From the NCBI RefSeq assembly GCF_011064615.1, contig NZ_JAALJH010000023.1, forward strand, positions 1 to 64,000: DNA of 64,000 nucleotides, read 5' to 3'. This DNA comes from Aquisphaera insulae (lineage in GTDB: Bacteria > Planctomycetota > Planctomycetia > Isosphaerales > Isosphaeraceae). This document shows, in pieces, positions 38,318 to 47,878 of the stretch. Each line of letters starts with the position of its first letter. The first letter of the stretch is position 1. Below the pieces are notes generated by a model. It saw nothing but the letters and a program-made list of their open reading frames with translations. It was not told where the DNA came from and ran no database searches. The position numbers and the translations under genes were made by a program.

Positions 38318-39091
38318 TCAGTCGGCGTGAGTTAGCTCCCTCGTGAGCACGGCCGACGGAGGCATTCCGTCGATCTCGATCCGGTCGAAGCCGGCGAGGT
38401 AGACCGCGCTGCACGGGTCGAGCGACAGGCCCTCGATCCGTCGCACCCAGGATTCCGAGCCCCGGAAACGCAGCTCCAGGCGAGCCTGATCCAGGCTGTA
38501 AGAGAGCGTCCGATCGACGTCATCGCCCGGGGCGCCGGCGCGGTCATGGGGGGCGAACAGGGCCTCGCGGATCGCCGCGTCGATCGCGTGGACCTGGTCC
38601 GCGCTCAGTCCGCTGCGGGCGAAGACCAGGCTCCGGAGCTGGCCGAGGAGCCTGAGGATCTCGCCCTCGTCTCGCTTCCGGTCGAGCGTGATCTCTCCCC
38701 GGACGACATCCTGATGACAGAGGGCATCCCAGCGTCCGGCCCGCTGGAGTGCCTGGAAGATGTGCTCGGGCGTGTAGGGCTTGGCGATGAAGTCGTCGGC
38801 GCCCTGGGCGAAGCACTCGATCCGGTTCTCGGCCGCGATCCGGGCGGTGACGATGATCACCGGGAGCAGGCTCGTCTCGCGGACCGACTTGAGGGACTTG
38901 CAGATCTCGTAGCCGTTGAGGTCCGGCAGCATCAGATCCAGGAGGACGACGTCGGGGCGGCCGGTCTCGATCTGGCGGAGCGCATCCTTGCCGGAGAATG
39001 CGGAGAGGATCTGGAACCCTCGTAGCTTCACGAGCATACCCAGGAGCTTATTCGCTTCGGGCTCGTCTTCGACGATCAGCGCGGTTGGCAT
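38318..39091 (-). CDS. Response regulator with an unknown C-terminal domain
   Basis: Residues 1-120 form a receiver domain: LIVEDEPEANKL with the acidic pair, VVLLDLMLPDLNGYEI with the phospho-acceptor Asp, IIVTARIAAE and the KPYTPEHIFQAL lysine. Residues 125-257 are not a DNA-binding domain. They contain charged helices (EGEILRLLGQLRSLVFARSG, VHAIDAAIREALFAPHDRAG) and strands (ARLELRFRGSESWVRRIEGL), possibly a dimerisation or HATPase-like module. It lies 13 bp before the SctK-like gene and after the hybrid kinase gene, all on one strand, so it may carry signals to the ring-like proteins. Confidence 0.85.
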   Translation of the reverse strand: MPTALIVEDEPEANKLLGMLVKLRGFQILSAFSGKDALRQIETGRPDVVLLDLMLPDLNGYEICKSLKSVRETSLLPVIIVTARIAAENRIECFAQGADDFIAKPYTPEHIFQALQRAGRWDALCHQDVVRGEITLDRKRDEGEILRLLGQLRSLVFARSGLSADQVHAIDAAIREALFAPHDRAGAPGDDVDRTLSYSLDQARLELRFRGSESWVRRIEGLSLDPCSAVYLAGFDRIEIDGMPPSAVLTRELTHAD

Positions 39092-39175
39092 CGGAGCATC
39101 TCGCGAAAGTGACGACGCGACCGGCGAGGTGAGGCGGAGGTGGCCGGCATGGCCCGGCCCGCCGTCTCCCTCGTC

Positions 39176-40414
39176 CTAGGTCGAGGCCTCCTGGTACGGG
39201 GCCGGTGTCGGCGGGGTACTCGCCCGATCGTCGACGACCGGGCTGACGCGGCGGGGGATCTCGACGAGGAAACGGGTCCCCTGTCCCGGGGTGCTCTCGA
39301 CGGTGATCCGGCCCTCGTGCATCTCCACGAACTGCTTGGCGATGCTCAGGCCCAGGCCCAGCCCTCGCTTGTTGAACCCGAAATCCCCGGAGGAATGGCG
39401 ACTGGGATCGAACTGGGTGAAGAACGGCTGGAACAGGTGCTTGAGAGCCTGCGGCTCCAGTCCCGCCCCGTAGTCGCGGACGCAGATGGACGCCTCATCG
39501 TCGCCCGAGAGGCTGGCGATCAGCTCGATCGTGCCCCCGTCGGGCGTGAACTTGATGGCGTTGGTGATCAGGTTCACCAGGACCATGGAGACCTTGTCGG
39601 CGTCGATCTCGAAGATCCCGAGGTCGGGCGCGATGTCGACCGCCGGGTGGATCTGCCTGGCGACCAGGAACGGGCCGACCTGGTCCAGGACCTCACGGAT
39701 CAGGTTCCCGAGGTCGACGGGGCGGCGCAGCAGGGTCCGGCGGAAGTCCTCGGCGCGGAGCAGCGTGAGCATGTTGGTGACCAGCCGCGCGAGCTGCCGG
39801 CCGCTGGCGGTGATCTGTCGCAGGATCTCCTGATCGTCATCGGTCCGGTCGGGGTTCGACAGCCGGAGCAGCTCCGTCAATCCCAGGACCAGCGTGATCG
39901 GCGTGTTGAATTCGTGGCTGGCGACCTCGATGAAGGCCGTCTTGAGCTGGCCGGCCTGGGCCAGCTCCTCGTTGGCGTGCACGAGCTGTGCATTCGCCCC
40001 CTGGAGCTCGGCGATGAGCTGCTTCCGCTCGGCGAGGAGGTTGTACTGGTCGGCGGCCTGGCGGATGATCCCCTCGAGCTCGACGGTGTCCCAGGGCTTG
40101 AGGATGTAGCGGAAGATGTGCCCCTCGTTGACCGCGTTGATGACCGCCTGAATGTCCGCGTAGCCGGTGAAGAGCATCCGGATCGCATCCGGCTGGATCC
40201 GGCGGGCGCGGCTCAGGAAGGCATCCCCCTGCATGCCGGGCATCCGCTGATCCGACAGGATGAGATGGACCTGGTTCTGTTCCAGCAGGGAGACGGCCTG
40301 GTCCCCCGAGGTCGCGGTGAGCACGCGGTACGCACGATGGAACTGATGCCTCAAGCTCTCGAGGACATCCACCTCATCATCGACGATCAGTAGGGTGTGC
40401 CGCCTCTGCTCCAT
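39176..40414 (-). CDS. Receiver-linked sensor histidine kinase
   Basis: The 412-residue protein starts at 40414. Residues 1-120 are a receiver (LLIVDDEVDVLESL, LILSDQRMPGMQGDAF, RYILKPWDTVELEGII). A coiled coil (about 125-165) leads into HisKA with the H-box FIEVASHEFNTPITLVLGLT, and then HATPase with NLITNAIKFTP (N), VRDYGAGLEPQ (G1) and GLGLGLSIAKQFVEMHEG (G2). It has no membrane or PAS segment, so its input comes through its own receiver, probably from the other kinase of the cluster. The receiver-HisKA order is typical of hybrid kinases that read a phosphorelay. Upstream and downstream genes are also two-component genes. Confidence 0.92.
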   Translation of the reverse strand: MEQRRHTLLIVDDEVDVLESLRHQFHRAYRVLTATSGDQAVSLLEQNQVHLILSDQRMPGMQGDAFLSRARRIQPDAIRMLFTGYADIQAVINAVNEGHIFRYILKPWDTVELEGIIRQAADQYNLLAERKQLIAELQGANAQLVHANEELAQAGQLKTAFIEVASHEFNTPITLVLGLTELLRLSNPDRTDDDQEILRQITASGRQLARLVTNMLTLLRAEDFRRTLLRRPVDLGNLIREVLDQVGPFLVARQIHPAVDIAPDLGIFEIDADKVSMVLVNLITNAIKFTPDGGTIELIASLSGDDEASICVRDYGAGLEPQALKHLFQPFFTQFDPSRHSSGDFGFNKRGLGLGLSIAKQFVEMHEGRITVESTPGQGTRFLVEIPRRVSPVVDDRASTPPTPAPYQEAST

Positions 40415-40669
40415 CCGCTCGCTCCGAACCCGAGGAATGGCTCCCGTCCTTCGGGACCCTCGATGACCGACCTCAATTTCGGACCCGGCCATCTCGCGCC
40501 GGACCGTCTCGAGCCCATGCCATCGAGCCTGCCGGATGGTCGACACGCGACGCCCGGCGGGTTCCATTCCGCGTGACCTATCATAATACGGTTTCAAGTC
40601 ATCGTGCGGTTGGGAATTACTGCTCCGTGTGGCTTTTCATCCGCTCGGCCATAGGCTGCGAGTCAACGC

Positions 40670-41239
40670 CTAGTTTGACGATATGGGCGACACTGGACCG
40701 TCTCCTCCCGAGTCTCCCGATCCGGGCAACGCCGTGGCGTCCGTCAGCGGGAACCGTGCCGACGAGAGCAGGCGGACCTGGGATTCGAGCGTGGCGAAGC
40801 GGCCCTTGAGGTCGCGGATCTCGGCGATCAGCTCCTCGCGTTCGCGGGCGGCATCCTCGAGCCGCTCGTACTCCGCGGCGGCCTGGCGGACGGCCGCGAG
40901 CAGCTCTTCCGGCTGCCACGGCTTGCGGAGGAACTGGAAGACATGTCCCTGGTTGATGGCGGCGATCACCGACTCCAGGTCGGCGAAGCCGGTGAAGAGC
41001 ATCCGAATGGCCCCGGGATGTCTCGCCTTGAGCTTGGTGAGCAGCTCCACGCCGGAGATCTGCGGCATGCGCTGGTCCGACATGACGATGTGGACCTCCT
41101 CGCGCTGCATGATCTCGTAGCCCTCCTCGGCGCTATGCGCCTTGAGGACCTTGAACTCGCGGCGGAGGAGGTCGTGCACCGAGTCGCAGACGTGCGGCTC
41201 GTCGTCGATGACCAGGAGGCAATGCTTGGGGCTCGGCAT
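40670..41239 (-). CDS. Receiver-only response regulator with coiled-coil tail
   Basis: From the ATG at 41239 the product has 189 residues. The receiver (about 6-125) has LLVIDDEPHVCDSVHDLL, the Asp in HIVMSDQRMPQISGVELLTK, RMLFTGFADLESVI and FLRKPWQPEELLAA. This resembles receivers normally joined to HD-GYP output, but here only a charged coiled coil (about 128-160) and a flexible Ser/Gly tail follow. It may act as an adaptor or phosphate sink. Its receiver is very like the one in the neighbouring hybrid kinase, which suggests a duplication. The gene lies 126 bp after the PAS kinase gene on the same strand. Confidence 0.88.
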   Translation of the reverse strand: MPSPKHCLLVIDDEPHVCDSVHDLLRREFKVLKAHSAEEGYEIMQREEVHIVMSDQRMPQISGVELLTKLKARHPGAIRMLFTGFADLESVIAAINQGHVFQFLRKPWQPEELLAAVRQAAAEYERLEDAAREREELIAEIRDLKGRFATLESQVRLLSSARFPLTDATALPGSGDSGGDGPVSPISSN

Positions 41240-41365
41240 GGTCGGGGTGGCCCTCTTGCCGCGGGGTGTCACCGAGGTCGATCCTCCGGGTGGGTACGCG
41301 ACATCCGCGCCCCAGGCCGTCGGATCGGGAGATTCTATCACGCGAGCCGCCGCCGGTCATGCAAC

Positions 41366-43837
41366 TTACGGCGTGGATTGTACGCCGACCGCCGTCGACG
41401 TCGTGCGTCTTTGCGGCCGCCTGGGGAGGAGGATGCGAAAGCAGCTCCCCTGGCCGGGCCGGCTATCCACCTCGATCCGTCCCCCGTGGCCGGTGATGAT
41501 CCCATGGCTGATCGCCAGGCCGAGGCCCGTCCCTTCCCCCACGGGCTTGGTGGTGAAGAACGGGTCGAAGAGCCGCTCGATGTGTTCCGAGGGGATGCCC
41601 GGCCCGTTGTCTCGCACTTCGATCCGGATCCAGGGGCCGGACGGAGCGGCCTCGATTTCGATCCGGCCGCCTTCCTTGCGGCCGGTCGCCTCGATGGCCT
41701 GGAGGGCGTTGATCAGCAGGTTGAGCAGCACCTGGACGATCTGATCGGGGACGCACTCGATCTTCGGCACGTCGCCGATCCGCACGGCGACCTCGACGCG
41801 CTCGTGCTTGAGGCGACCGCGCATCATCTCGAGCGCGCCCTCGGTCAGCTCGGAGAGCGGGACGGATTGCCATTCCGGCGGCGTGGTCCGCGCCAGGCCT
41901 CGCATCTTCCCCACGATCGACGCCACGCGCTGGACGCCGGCGCGAGTCCGTTCCACCATGGGCTCGAGATTGTCCCGGAGGTAGGCCCAGTCGATCTCTT
42001 CGGCCAGGTCGTCGATCCTCGAGATGACCTGGCTGTCGGCCGCGGAGATCGCCCCGCGAGCCGACTCGTAGAGCCGGATCATCTCCTGCAGCCCTTTCAC
42101 CTCGCGCTGGAGGACCGCCAGGTTGTTGAGGATATAGGCCAGCGGGTTGTTGATCTCGTGGGCGATCCCCGCGCTCAGGATGCCGATCGAGGCGAGCTTG
42201 TCGGTGTGGGCGAGCATCGCCCGCATCCGTTGCCGCTCGGTCTGGTCGCGGATCGAGCCCAGGAACTGCGGCCGGCCGTCGACCTCGACGCGGCTCAGCG
42301 ACAGCTCCAGGGGGAATTCCGTCCCGTCGCTGCGACGGCCCATCAGCTCGACAGTGCGGCCCACGTTGGCCGACAGGAGGCCGGCTTGGCCGTCGCCGTC
42401 GGGCTCGGGGGCCGAGGTCTCCGCCCCGTCCGGGCTCGCCGCGAGGCCCGGGATCAGGTCCACCAGCGGCTCCCCCACCACGTCCAGGCGGTCGTGGCCG
42501 AACATCGTCGCGGCCGCCGGATTGAAGAGCGAGATCCGGCCCTCCTCGTCGGCCACGACGATCCCGTCCAGGCTGGCCTCGGCGAGCTGCCGGTAGCGCG
42601 ACTCGGATTCCGACAGGGCGCGGTTCTTACGCTCCATCTCCTGCGCGTTCCGCATCTGGGCCGCGGCGAAATCGCGTCGGGTTCGCTCCAGCGCCTTCCG
42701 CTCGGTGATGTCCCGGAACATCGAGAGGATCGCCGTCTGGTGGTCGATCCGCACGGTCGAGCTCGTCACCTCCACCGGGATCAGGCGCCCGGACTTGGTG
42801 CGATGGAGGCCCTCGCAGCTCAGCTCCCCCTCCCGGAGCTGGCGTCGGAGCCGCTCCTCGAAGCCGGCGGCGAAGTCCGGGCTGTCGATCTCGCTGGTCG
42901 TCATCCCCAGCAGCTCGTCGCGGGTGTACCCCAGGATCCGGCAGGCCGCCGGGTTGACATCCAGGATCCGGCCGTGCTGATCGTGGAGGAACACCGCGTC
43001 GTGGATGCCGTCGAAGAGGATCCGCGCCCGACGCTCGGAATCGATGAGTCGGGCCTCCGCCTCCTTCCTCTTGGAGATGTCCTGGATCGCGAACCGCAGC
43101 CCCGTGACCCGGCCCTCCGAATCGCGGGCGGCACTCTCCTGGATCTCGAGCACGATCCGCCGCCCGTCCCTGGTCCGGAAGGCCTCCTCGTGGGGGAGCA
43201 GGGGGCAATCTCCGACGAGCTTCTCGTCGAGCGATGCCTCCACCGCCGTCCGGGAGGATGGTTCCATCAGGTCCAGGACCGACAGGCCCGTCGGCCGATC
43301 GCCGTCGTATCCGAGGATCTCGCAGGCCGTCCGATTGATGTTGAGGATCCGCAGCCGTCCGTCGATCTCGATGTAGCCGACGGGCGCGCCGTCGTAGAGC
43401 TCGCGATACTGCGCCGCGGAGACGCGCAGGGCCTCCTCCGCGCGGAGCCGATCGGTGATATCCGTGGCGAAGCAATAGACCCCGACAGCCCGCCCCTCGT
43501 CATCCCGGAAGACATCGGCCATGACCTCGACGCGGACGGGGACGCCGTCGCGGCGGCGATACTCCTTGAGGATCCGCTGGTTCTTCCCCGTCTCGACGAT
43601 CGCCTCGTGCTGGTGCCGCGTCACCTCTTCCGGCTGGGAGGCGGTGATATCGGTCACTCGCATCCCCAGGAGCTGGCCCGCTGGGTAGCCGAGGAGCTCC
43701 TCGAACGCCCGATTCGAGTGGATGATCCGCTGCTCGAGGTCGGCCACGGCGAACGGCTGCGGGCTCGAGTCCAGCAACTGGCTGAGCGCCCGCGCGGGCA
43801 GGCTGCGTGGCGGCTCGGCGCCGCCGTCGCTCGCCAT
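41366..43837 (-). CDS. Multi-PAS sensor histidine kinase, NtrB/AtoS-like
   Basis: The protein has 823 residues from the ATG at 43837; a GTG at 43873 is also in frame. It carries four PAS domains, at about 20-130 (LLDSSPQPFAVADLEQRIIH), 145-260, 270-390 and 410-530, several with PAC motifs (CFATDITDRLRAEEALR, SMFRDITERKALERTRR). HisKA follows with TDKLASIGILSAGIAHEINN, then HATPase with LLNLLINALQAIEATG, VRDNGPGIPSEHIERLF and FTTKPVGEGTGLGLAISHGI. No membrane helix is seen, so it is cytoplasmic. The HEINNPLAYILNN box is typical of NtrB-like kinases. It is the first gene of the two-component run and likely feeds the receivers downstream. Confidence 0.93.
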   Translation of the reverse strand: MASDGGAEPPRSLPARALSQLLDSSPQPFAVADLEQRIIHSNRAFEELLGYPAGQLLGMRVTDITASQPEEVTRHQHEAIVETGKNQRILKEYRRRDGVPVRVEVMADVFRDDEGRAVGVYCFATDITDRLRAEEALRVSAAQYRELYDGAPVGYIEIDGRLRILNINRTACEILGYDGDRPTGLSVLDLMEPSSRTAVEASLDEKLVGDCPLLPHEEAFRTRDGRRIVLEIQESAARDSEGRVTGLRFAIQDISKRKEAEARLIDSERRARILFDGIHDAVFLHDQHGRILDVNPAACRILGYTRDELLGMTTSEIDSPDFAAGFEERLRRQLREGELSCEGLHRTKSGRLIPVEVTSSTVRIDHQTAILSMFRDITERKALERTRRDFAAAQMRNAQEMERKNRALSESESRYRQLAEASLDGIVVADEEGRISLFNPAAATMFGHDRLDVVGEPLVDLIPGLAASPDGAETSAPEPDGDGQAGLLSANVGRTVELMGRRSDGTEFPLELSLSRVEVDGRPQFLGSIRDQTERQRMRAMLAHTDKLASIGILSAGIAHEINNPLAYILNNLAVLQREVKGLQEMIRLYESARGAISAADSQVISRIDDLAEEIDWAYLRDNLEPMVERTRAGVQRVASIVGKMRGLARTTPPEWQSVPLSELTEGALEMMRGRLKHERVEVAVRIGDVPKIECVPDQIVQVLLNLLINALQAIEATGRKEGGRIEIEAAPSGPWIRIEVRDNGPGIPSEHIERLFDPFFTTKPVGEGTGLGLAISHGIITGHGGRIEVDSRPGQGSCFRILLPRRPQRRTTSTAVGVQSTP

Positions 43838-43964
43838 CCTCGTCGGGTGATCCGCTTGGGGAGAAGGAATCACGGGATTGGGTCCCCGCGGCGAGCCGAC
43901 TGGTCGTCCGCCACAATCTCATTATATCCGCGGCGGGTCCGCGGGAAATCAGGCGGACCCTTGC

Positions 43965-44975
43965 TCAGTCCATGCCGTTCGAGATCACCTCTCCTCCGGC
44001 GCGGGTCGAGACGCCCTTCCAGATCGCCCGGTCGATCGTGTCGCGGACGAAGGAGGCGTGGCCGTCGCAGTAGAGCACGTCCACCCCCCCCGGATGCAGG
44101 CTGCGAGCCGCCTTCCAGCCGGGATTGTGATAGGTGATGCAGTCGGGCCGCGGGCCGTTGGGCGGCTCATGGTTGTTGAAGAGCGTGTTCAGGTAATTGC
44201 CGTCCCACCAGCCAGCCCCCTTGTTCAGGAGCCATCCGGCCGGCGCCGGGGCGCAGGCCCCGTCGGTCAGGGGTCCCGAGGAGACCCGGGCGAAGGCGCG
44301 GGCCTCCGGCGAGGGGACCGGCGTGGGCGTGGTCTGGGTGTATGGCCCGGCGATGCCCAGGAGCTGCTCCGAGACCCCGACGGTCCCGCTCGACCCGTCG
44401 ACCAGGCTCGCCAGCGAGATCGCGCGGCCGAGGATGAAGACCCCGGGCGCGTCGGTCGCATCCCCGCCGTTCGAGCCGTCGCCCGTGCAGAAGACGTAAT
44501 TCGTCGGCCCGGAGTCCTCCGCCGGGGCCGGTGCGCCGTCGCTCGGGCAAAGGAACCCCGCGACCCGCGTCGCCATCGCCGTCGTGTTGGCCGGATAGAA
44601 CGGCCAGAATGCCGTCGCTCCGGACGGGCGATAGGCCAGGGGGAAATCGAAATTGATCGCGTGGAACAATGCGGCCTGCTCCAGATGCGGCGTCAACTGC
44701 GCGAGCGCCGACCAGCGGTATTGCAGGGGCGATGTCGTCGCCGGGACGCTGCCCGTTGGATACAGGAAACCGACCGGGAAGGTGCCCATCGAGGCGTGGT
44801 AGTTGTGCAGCGCCAGTCCGATCTGCTTCAGGTTGTTCGTGCACTGGGCCCGCCGCGCGGCCGCTCGGGCCGCCTGCACCGCCGGGAGCAGGATCGCGAC
44901 GAGGGTTGCAATGATGGCGATGACCACCAGCAACTCGATCAGCGTGAAGCCGCGACGGCCAGTCCTGTCCGACAT
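43965..44975 (-). CDS. DUF1559 domain protein with prepilin-type N-terminus
   Basis: Starting at 44975 the product has 336 residues. [20 protein letters not shown] is a type IV prepilin-like leader, continued by [20 protein letters not shown], the standard DUF1559 start. The usual LKQIGLALHNYH follows. The C-terminal end has the H-x9-DG signature (SLHPGGVDVLYCDGHASFV). It is the second DUF1559 gene in the window and is not close in sequence to the first outside the conserved ends. Such proteins are thought to be processed and exported by a type II or pilus-like machinery. Its role is not known. An upstream ATG at 45014 would spoil the leader. Confidence 0.9.
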   Translation of the reverse strand: MSDRTGRRGFTLIELLVVIAIIATLVAILLPAVQAARAAARRAQCTNNLKQIGLALHNYHASMGTFPVGFLYPTGSVPATTSPLQYRWSALAQLTPHLEQAALFHAINFDFPLAYRPSGATAFWPFYPANTTAMATRVAGFLCPSDGAPAPAEDSGPTNYVFCTGDGSNGGDATDAPGVFILGRAISLASLVDGSSGTVGVSEQLLGIAGPYTQTTPTPVPSPEARAFARVSSGPLTDGACAPAPAGWLLNKGAGWWDGNYLNTLFNNHEPPNGPRPDCITYHNPGWKAARSLHPGGVDVLYCDGHASFVRDTIDRAIWKGVSTRAGGEVISNGMD

Positions 44976-45065
44976 GGAGCACCTTCTCCAGGCCCTGGAA
45001 CGCGGTCGGAGCATCGAGACTCGGTGTCCTTCTCCGGGCCGGGTCGAGCCGCGGCCACGACTCGG

Positions 45066-45593
45066 TCAAGACCTCCCCAACCGGGAGGCGACGATCCTCA
45101 TGTGGTGCCGCTCGTGGCCGACGATCACGAAGGCGAGGGCACGGACGCTGATGGGACTGCCATTGGCGACGCCGATCCGCGTCCAGGCCCCGGCCGGCAG
45201 GTGGCGGAAGAAGGCCAGGTGCGATTTCCGGACGTTCTCGTACTCGTCGACCAGCGCGGCGAGGGGGATCGGATCGAATTCGGAATGGCTCATGTACAGG
45301 TTCTCATCGAAGCCGGGAAGCTCCGCGGGATCGTGGCGGGCGATTGCGTGTGCGCGGAACCCAAAGACACGCTCGCAGTCGACGATGTGCCCGAGCACCT
45401 GCTTGAGGCTCCAGGTATAGGGCTCGTGCCGCACCAGGGACTCGGCCTCGGACAGCCGCCGGAAGGTAGTCGTCGTGCCCTCGAGGCCGGCTTCCATGGC
45501 GGCGAGGACGTCGTCCTCGGAGACCAGGTCGATGTAGGCACCGGGGGGGGCGGAATACTCGTTGGGGCCGGGTCGGGAGGCGGTCGGCGGCAT
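45066..45593 (-). CDS. DinB/YfiT-family putative metal-dependent protein
   Basis: The 175-residue protein has the four-helix DinB_2 pattern: a helix with TFRRLSEAESLVRHEPYTWS, then LKQVLGHIVDCERVFGFRAH with the first metal-ligand histidine, the middle helix (LVDEYENVRKSHLAFFRHLP) and the C-terminal VIVGHERHHMRIVASRL with the HxxHH-like ligands. The three histidine positions of the family are present. Members are thiol-dependent hydrolases or transferases, often for bacillithiol or mycothiol, but specificity cannot be told here. The N-terminal 25 residues are disordered. Confidence 0.85.
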   Translation of the reverse strand: MPPTASRPGPNEYSAPPGAYIDLVSEDDVLAAMEAGLEGTTTTFRRLSEAESLVRHEPYTWSLKQVLGHIVDCERVFGFRAHAIARHDPAELPGFDENLYMSHSEFDPIPLAALVDEYENVRKSHLAFFRHLPAGAWTRIGVANGSPISVRALAFVIVGHERHHMRIVASRLGRS

Positions 45594-45684
45594 CGGGCTC
45601 GGTGCTCCTTCGGTACGGCGCTCTTCCGACGCGGCGGCGGGATTTACGGGATCCGGCCGGATCGAGGGCCGGCCGGGTGCTCGG

Positions 45685-46317
45685 TCAGGAGGAGGGGCGG
45701 ACGATCCCCCGCCGTCGGGGCCTGGGGATCTCGCCCCGGACGAAGGCGCTGAGGTCCTCGGGGTCGTCCAGATTGAGCTCGAACGAGGCCCACTCGCCCG
45801 TGGACTCGTCCAGGATCGCCGCCTGAGTGGTCCCCGTGAGGGTCATCCCGGGATTGCACCACACCAGGTGGTCATTCTCGTTGGTGAAGCCGTGGTCGTC
45901 CCACTGGCCGATCCCGCCCACCGCGTCATGCAGGGCGCTCCGCACGGCGAAGACGGCGTTGAGCGCATCAGGGTGCTTGAGGATGGACTCGGGGTAGATG
46001 CGGATCGCGTAGATTGCCCGGATCGTCTCCAGGTAATCGCTCAGCCAGCGGACGGCGGACGGCGGGCCGCCCGACTCCAGGCTGTCGATGAACTCCGCGA
46101 CCTCCTCCGCGCCCAATGTGTTCGGCGCGACCGGATTGCGCTCGACCGTGGCCCAGACACCGTGGAGATCGTGGATCTCCGGCCCGATGGCGAGGTAATT
46201 GCCAAGCGTGCCGGGATGGTCGACGGACCAGACCGCGCCGAAGGGGACGGCCCGCTGGAGAGTGGCCAGAGGAACCTCCCGATCGTTGATGGTCAACAGT
46301 CGGAGGTAATCACCCAT
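45685..46317 (-). CDS. Hypothetical protein
   Basis: The product is 210 residues, mostly globular, without signal peptide or membrane helix. Visible features are a short strand-rich start (LRLLTINDREVPLATL), an acidic middle (LGAEEVAEFIDSLESGGPPS), an aromatic helix (RWLSDYLETIRAIYAIRIYP) and a basic tail (RPRRRGIVRPSS). Base usage follows the surrounding genes, with third-position G/C dominant, so it is probably a real gene. I do not recognise the family. It ends 91 bp before the DinB-like gene on the same strand. Confidence 0.65.
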   Translation of the reverse strand: MGDYLRLLTINDREVPLATLQRAVPFGAVWSVDHPGTLGNYLAIGPEIHDLHGVWATVERNPVAPNTLGAEEVAEFIDSLESGGPPSAVRWLSDYLETIRAIYAIRIYPESILKHPDALNAVFAVRSALHDAVGGIGQWDDHGFTNENDHLVWCNPGMTLTGTTQAAILDESTGEWASFELNLDDPEDLSAFVRGEIPRPRRRGIVRPSS

Positions 46318-46770
46318 CGGCCGGCTCCGTCACCAGGAATTCGAGGCGTCCCATCGAGCCTTGCTGGGCGTGCGGATGAACGGGAGCGGCGGGGGCGGCC
46401 CCGGTCGGTCCCTCGCTCGGAGGATGCGATCGAAACCCCATGCAAGACCAGGTTAGCATCGCCCCGACGAGCCCGCAAGGGGATGAGGAACACAAGAACA
46501 TCACCGTACCCCGGGGCCCTCGTCCGAGCCTGCACGCCTCGACGCATCCAGCCCCCGAGCCCCGCATCGCGTCCAAGATTGTAAGAGAAAAAAATCACTT
46601 GCCAAGCGTCTGGAGAATCCGCCCGAGAATCGGGGGCCGGGCCGGGGGCCGCTCGAGGTCAATCCGGGCTATCATCCGTCGACCCGAGCCGCCATGATGG
46701 AGGGGCGTCCGCCGCGCGGGCCGGTCGCGGCGAGCGGACCCGCCCCGGCCGGACTGGAGGGGCCGGTCTC
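46318..46770. other. Intergenic region, divergent promoters expected
   Basis: About 450 bp separate the hypothetical gene (minus) from the lipoate/octanoate transferase gene (plus). A small A-rich spot (gtaagagaaaaaaatcac, near 46578-46597) stands out in the G/C-rich surroundings. Frames on either strand here are short and without motifs. The promoters of both neighbours should lie here. Confidence 0.4.
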
Positions 46771-47589
46771 GTGAGTTTTGACTGCTACCTGCTCCCGTTC
46801 GCGACCGCGGACGGGCCCGCCAACATGGCCCTGGACGAAGCCCTCCTGGAGCGGGTCTGCGAGACGCCCCAGGTCGGCTACCTCCGCCTCTACGGTTGGT
46901 CGCCGGCGACCCTCAGCCTCGGCTACTTCCAGGACCTGGAGGATGTGGCGGCCGATCCCCGCTGGCGAGGGGCGCCGGTGGTCCGCCGGGCCACCGGCGG
47001 CGGAGCGATCTGGCACGACCGGGAGCTCACCTATGCCCTCGCCCTCCCGGCCGGCCACCCGGGGGCACTGCCTGGCCCGTGGCTCTACCGGGGCGTCCAC
47101 GGGGCGATCGTCGCGGAGCTTCGGGCCCGCGGGCTGGACGCCCGATCGCGCGACGAGGCGGAGCCCGATCCGGCCCCGGCGCCCCCCGTTGTCGGGCGGC
47201 CTCATCGCCCCTTTTTGTGCTTTACCGATCGCGATCCGTCGGATATCGTGGCCGCATTGTCGAAGGTGGTCGGCAGCGCCCAGAGGAGACGATCCGGGGC
47301 GGTCTTGCAGCATGGGTCCATCCTCCTCAGCCGATCCGAGCGAACGCCCGAGTTGCCCGGAATCTGCGACCTGATCGACGCCGATGCCACCCCGGAAGCC
47401 TGGGTTGAGCCGATCACCCGGAGCATCGCGGCCGTGCTGGACCTCGCGATGATCCCGGCCGATGCCCCCCTCTCCGAGAGTCTCCATGACCGCGCGCGTG
47501 AGCTGGAGCAGGCCATCTACCGCGACGCATCCTGGACGGGCCGGCTGTCCCCGGCCGCTCGTCGTCGAGCCAGGGCCGTCGCCGACTGA
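46771..47589 (+). CDS. Lipoate--protein ligase / octanoyltransferase family protein (LplA/LipM-like)
   Basis: The 272-residue product starts at a GTG with GGAGG upstream. It has the biotin/lipoate ligase fold: MALDEALLERV at the start, LSLGYFQDLEDVA, the ligand-binding VVRRATGGGAIWHDRELTYA, a cysteine in FLCFTDRDPSDIV at the place used by LipM-type octanoyltransferases, and the lysine-region segment GSAQRRRSGAVLQHGSILLS. That last segment normally has the lipoyl-adenylate lysine (GSAQ-K/R); here R replaces K, and the preceding SKVVGSAQ supplies the lysine. It attaches octanoate or lipoate to the E2/GcvH domains of 2-oxoacid dehydrogenases. LipM versus LplA cannot be settled from sequence alone. 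Confidence 0.88.
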   Translation: MSFDCYLLPFATADGPANMALDEALLERVCETPQVGYLRLYGWSPATLSLGYFQDLEDVAADPRWRGAPVVRRATGGGAIWHDRELTYALALPAGHPGALPGPWLYRGVHGAIVAELRARGLDARSRDEAEPDPAPAPPVVGRPHRPFLCFTDRDPSDIVAALSKVVGSAQRRRSGAVLQHGSILLSRSERTPELPGICDLIDADATPEAWVEPITRSIAAVLDLAMIPADAPLSESLHDRARELEQAIYRDASWTGRLSPAARRRARAVAD

Positions 47590-47878
47590 CCGGTTCCCCG
47601 GTCGCCGGCCCGAGATTCGGAAAATCTCGCGCTTGCACTCCGACTCGGGACCTTGGAAGTCCGAAACACTAAGTTACAATGCATCGAGCGCGGGCGCCCG
47701 GCTTCCGTATCTCGCCCGTCCTCGGCTCGAGGGTCCTCGCGGCCGGCCGCACATCGCCTCGCCGGGCGGTCGAGTCCCGGTAGGCGGTTCGACTTTTCCG
47801 TGGATGTGGATCGCACTGACGCCCATGTGTTGACGCTGGCCACCATCGTTGTTGACCGCAACGGTCAGGACGGTTCTC

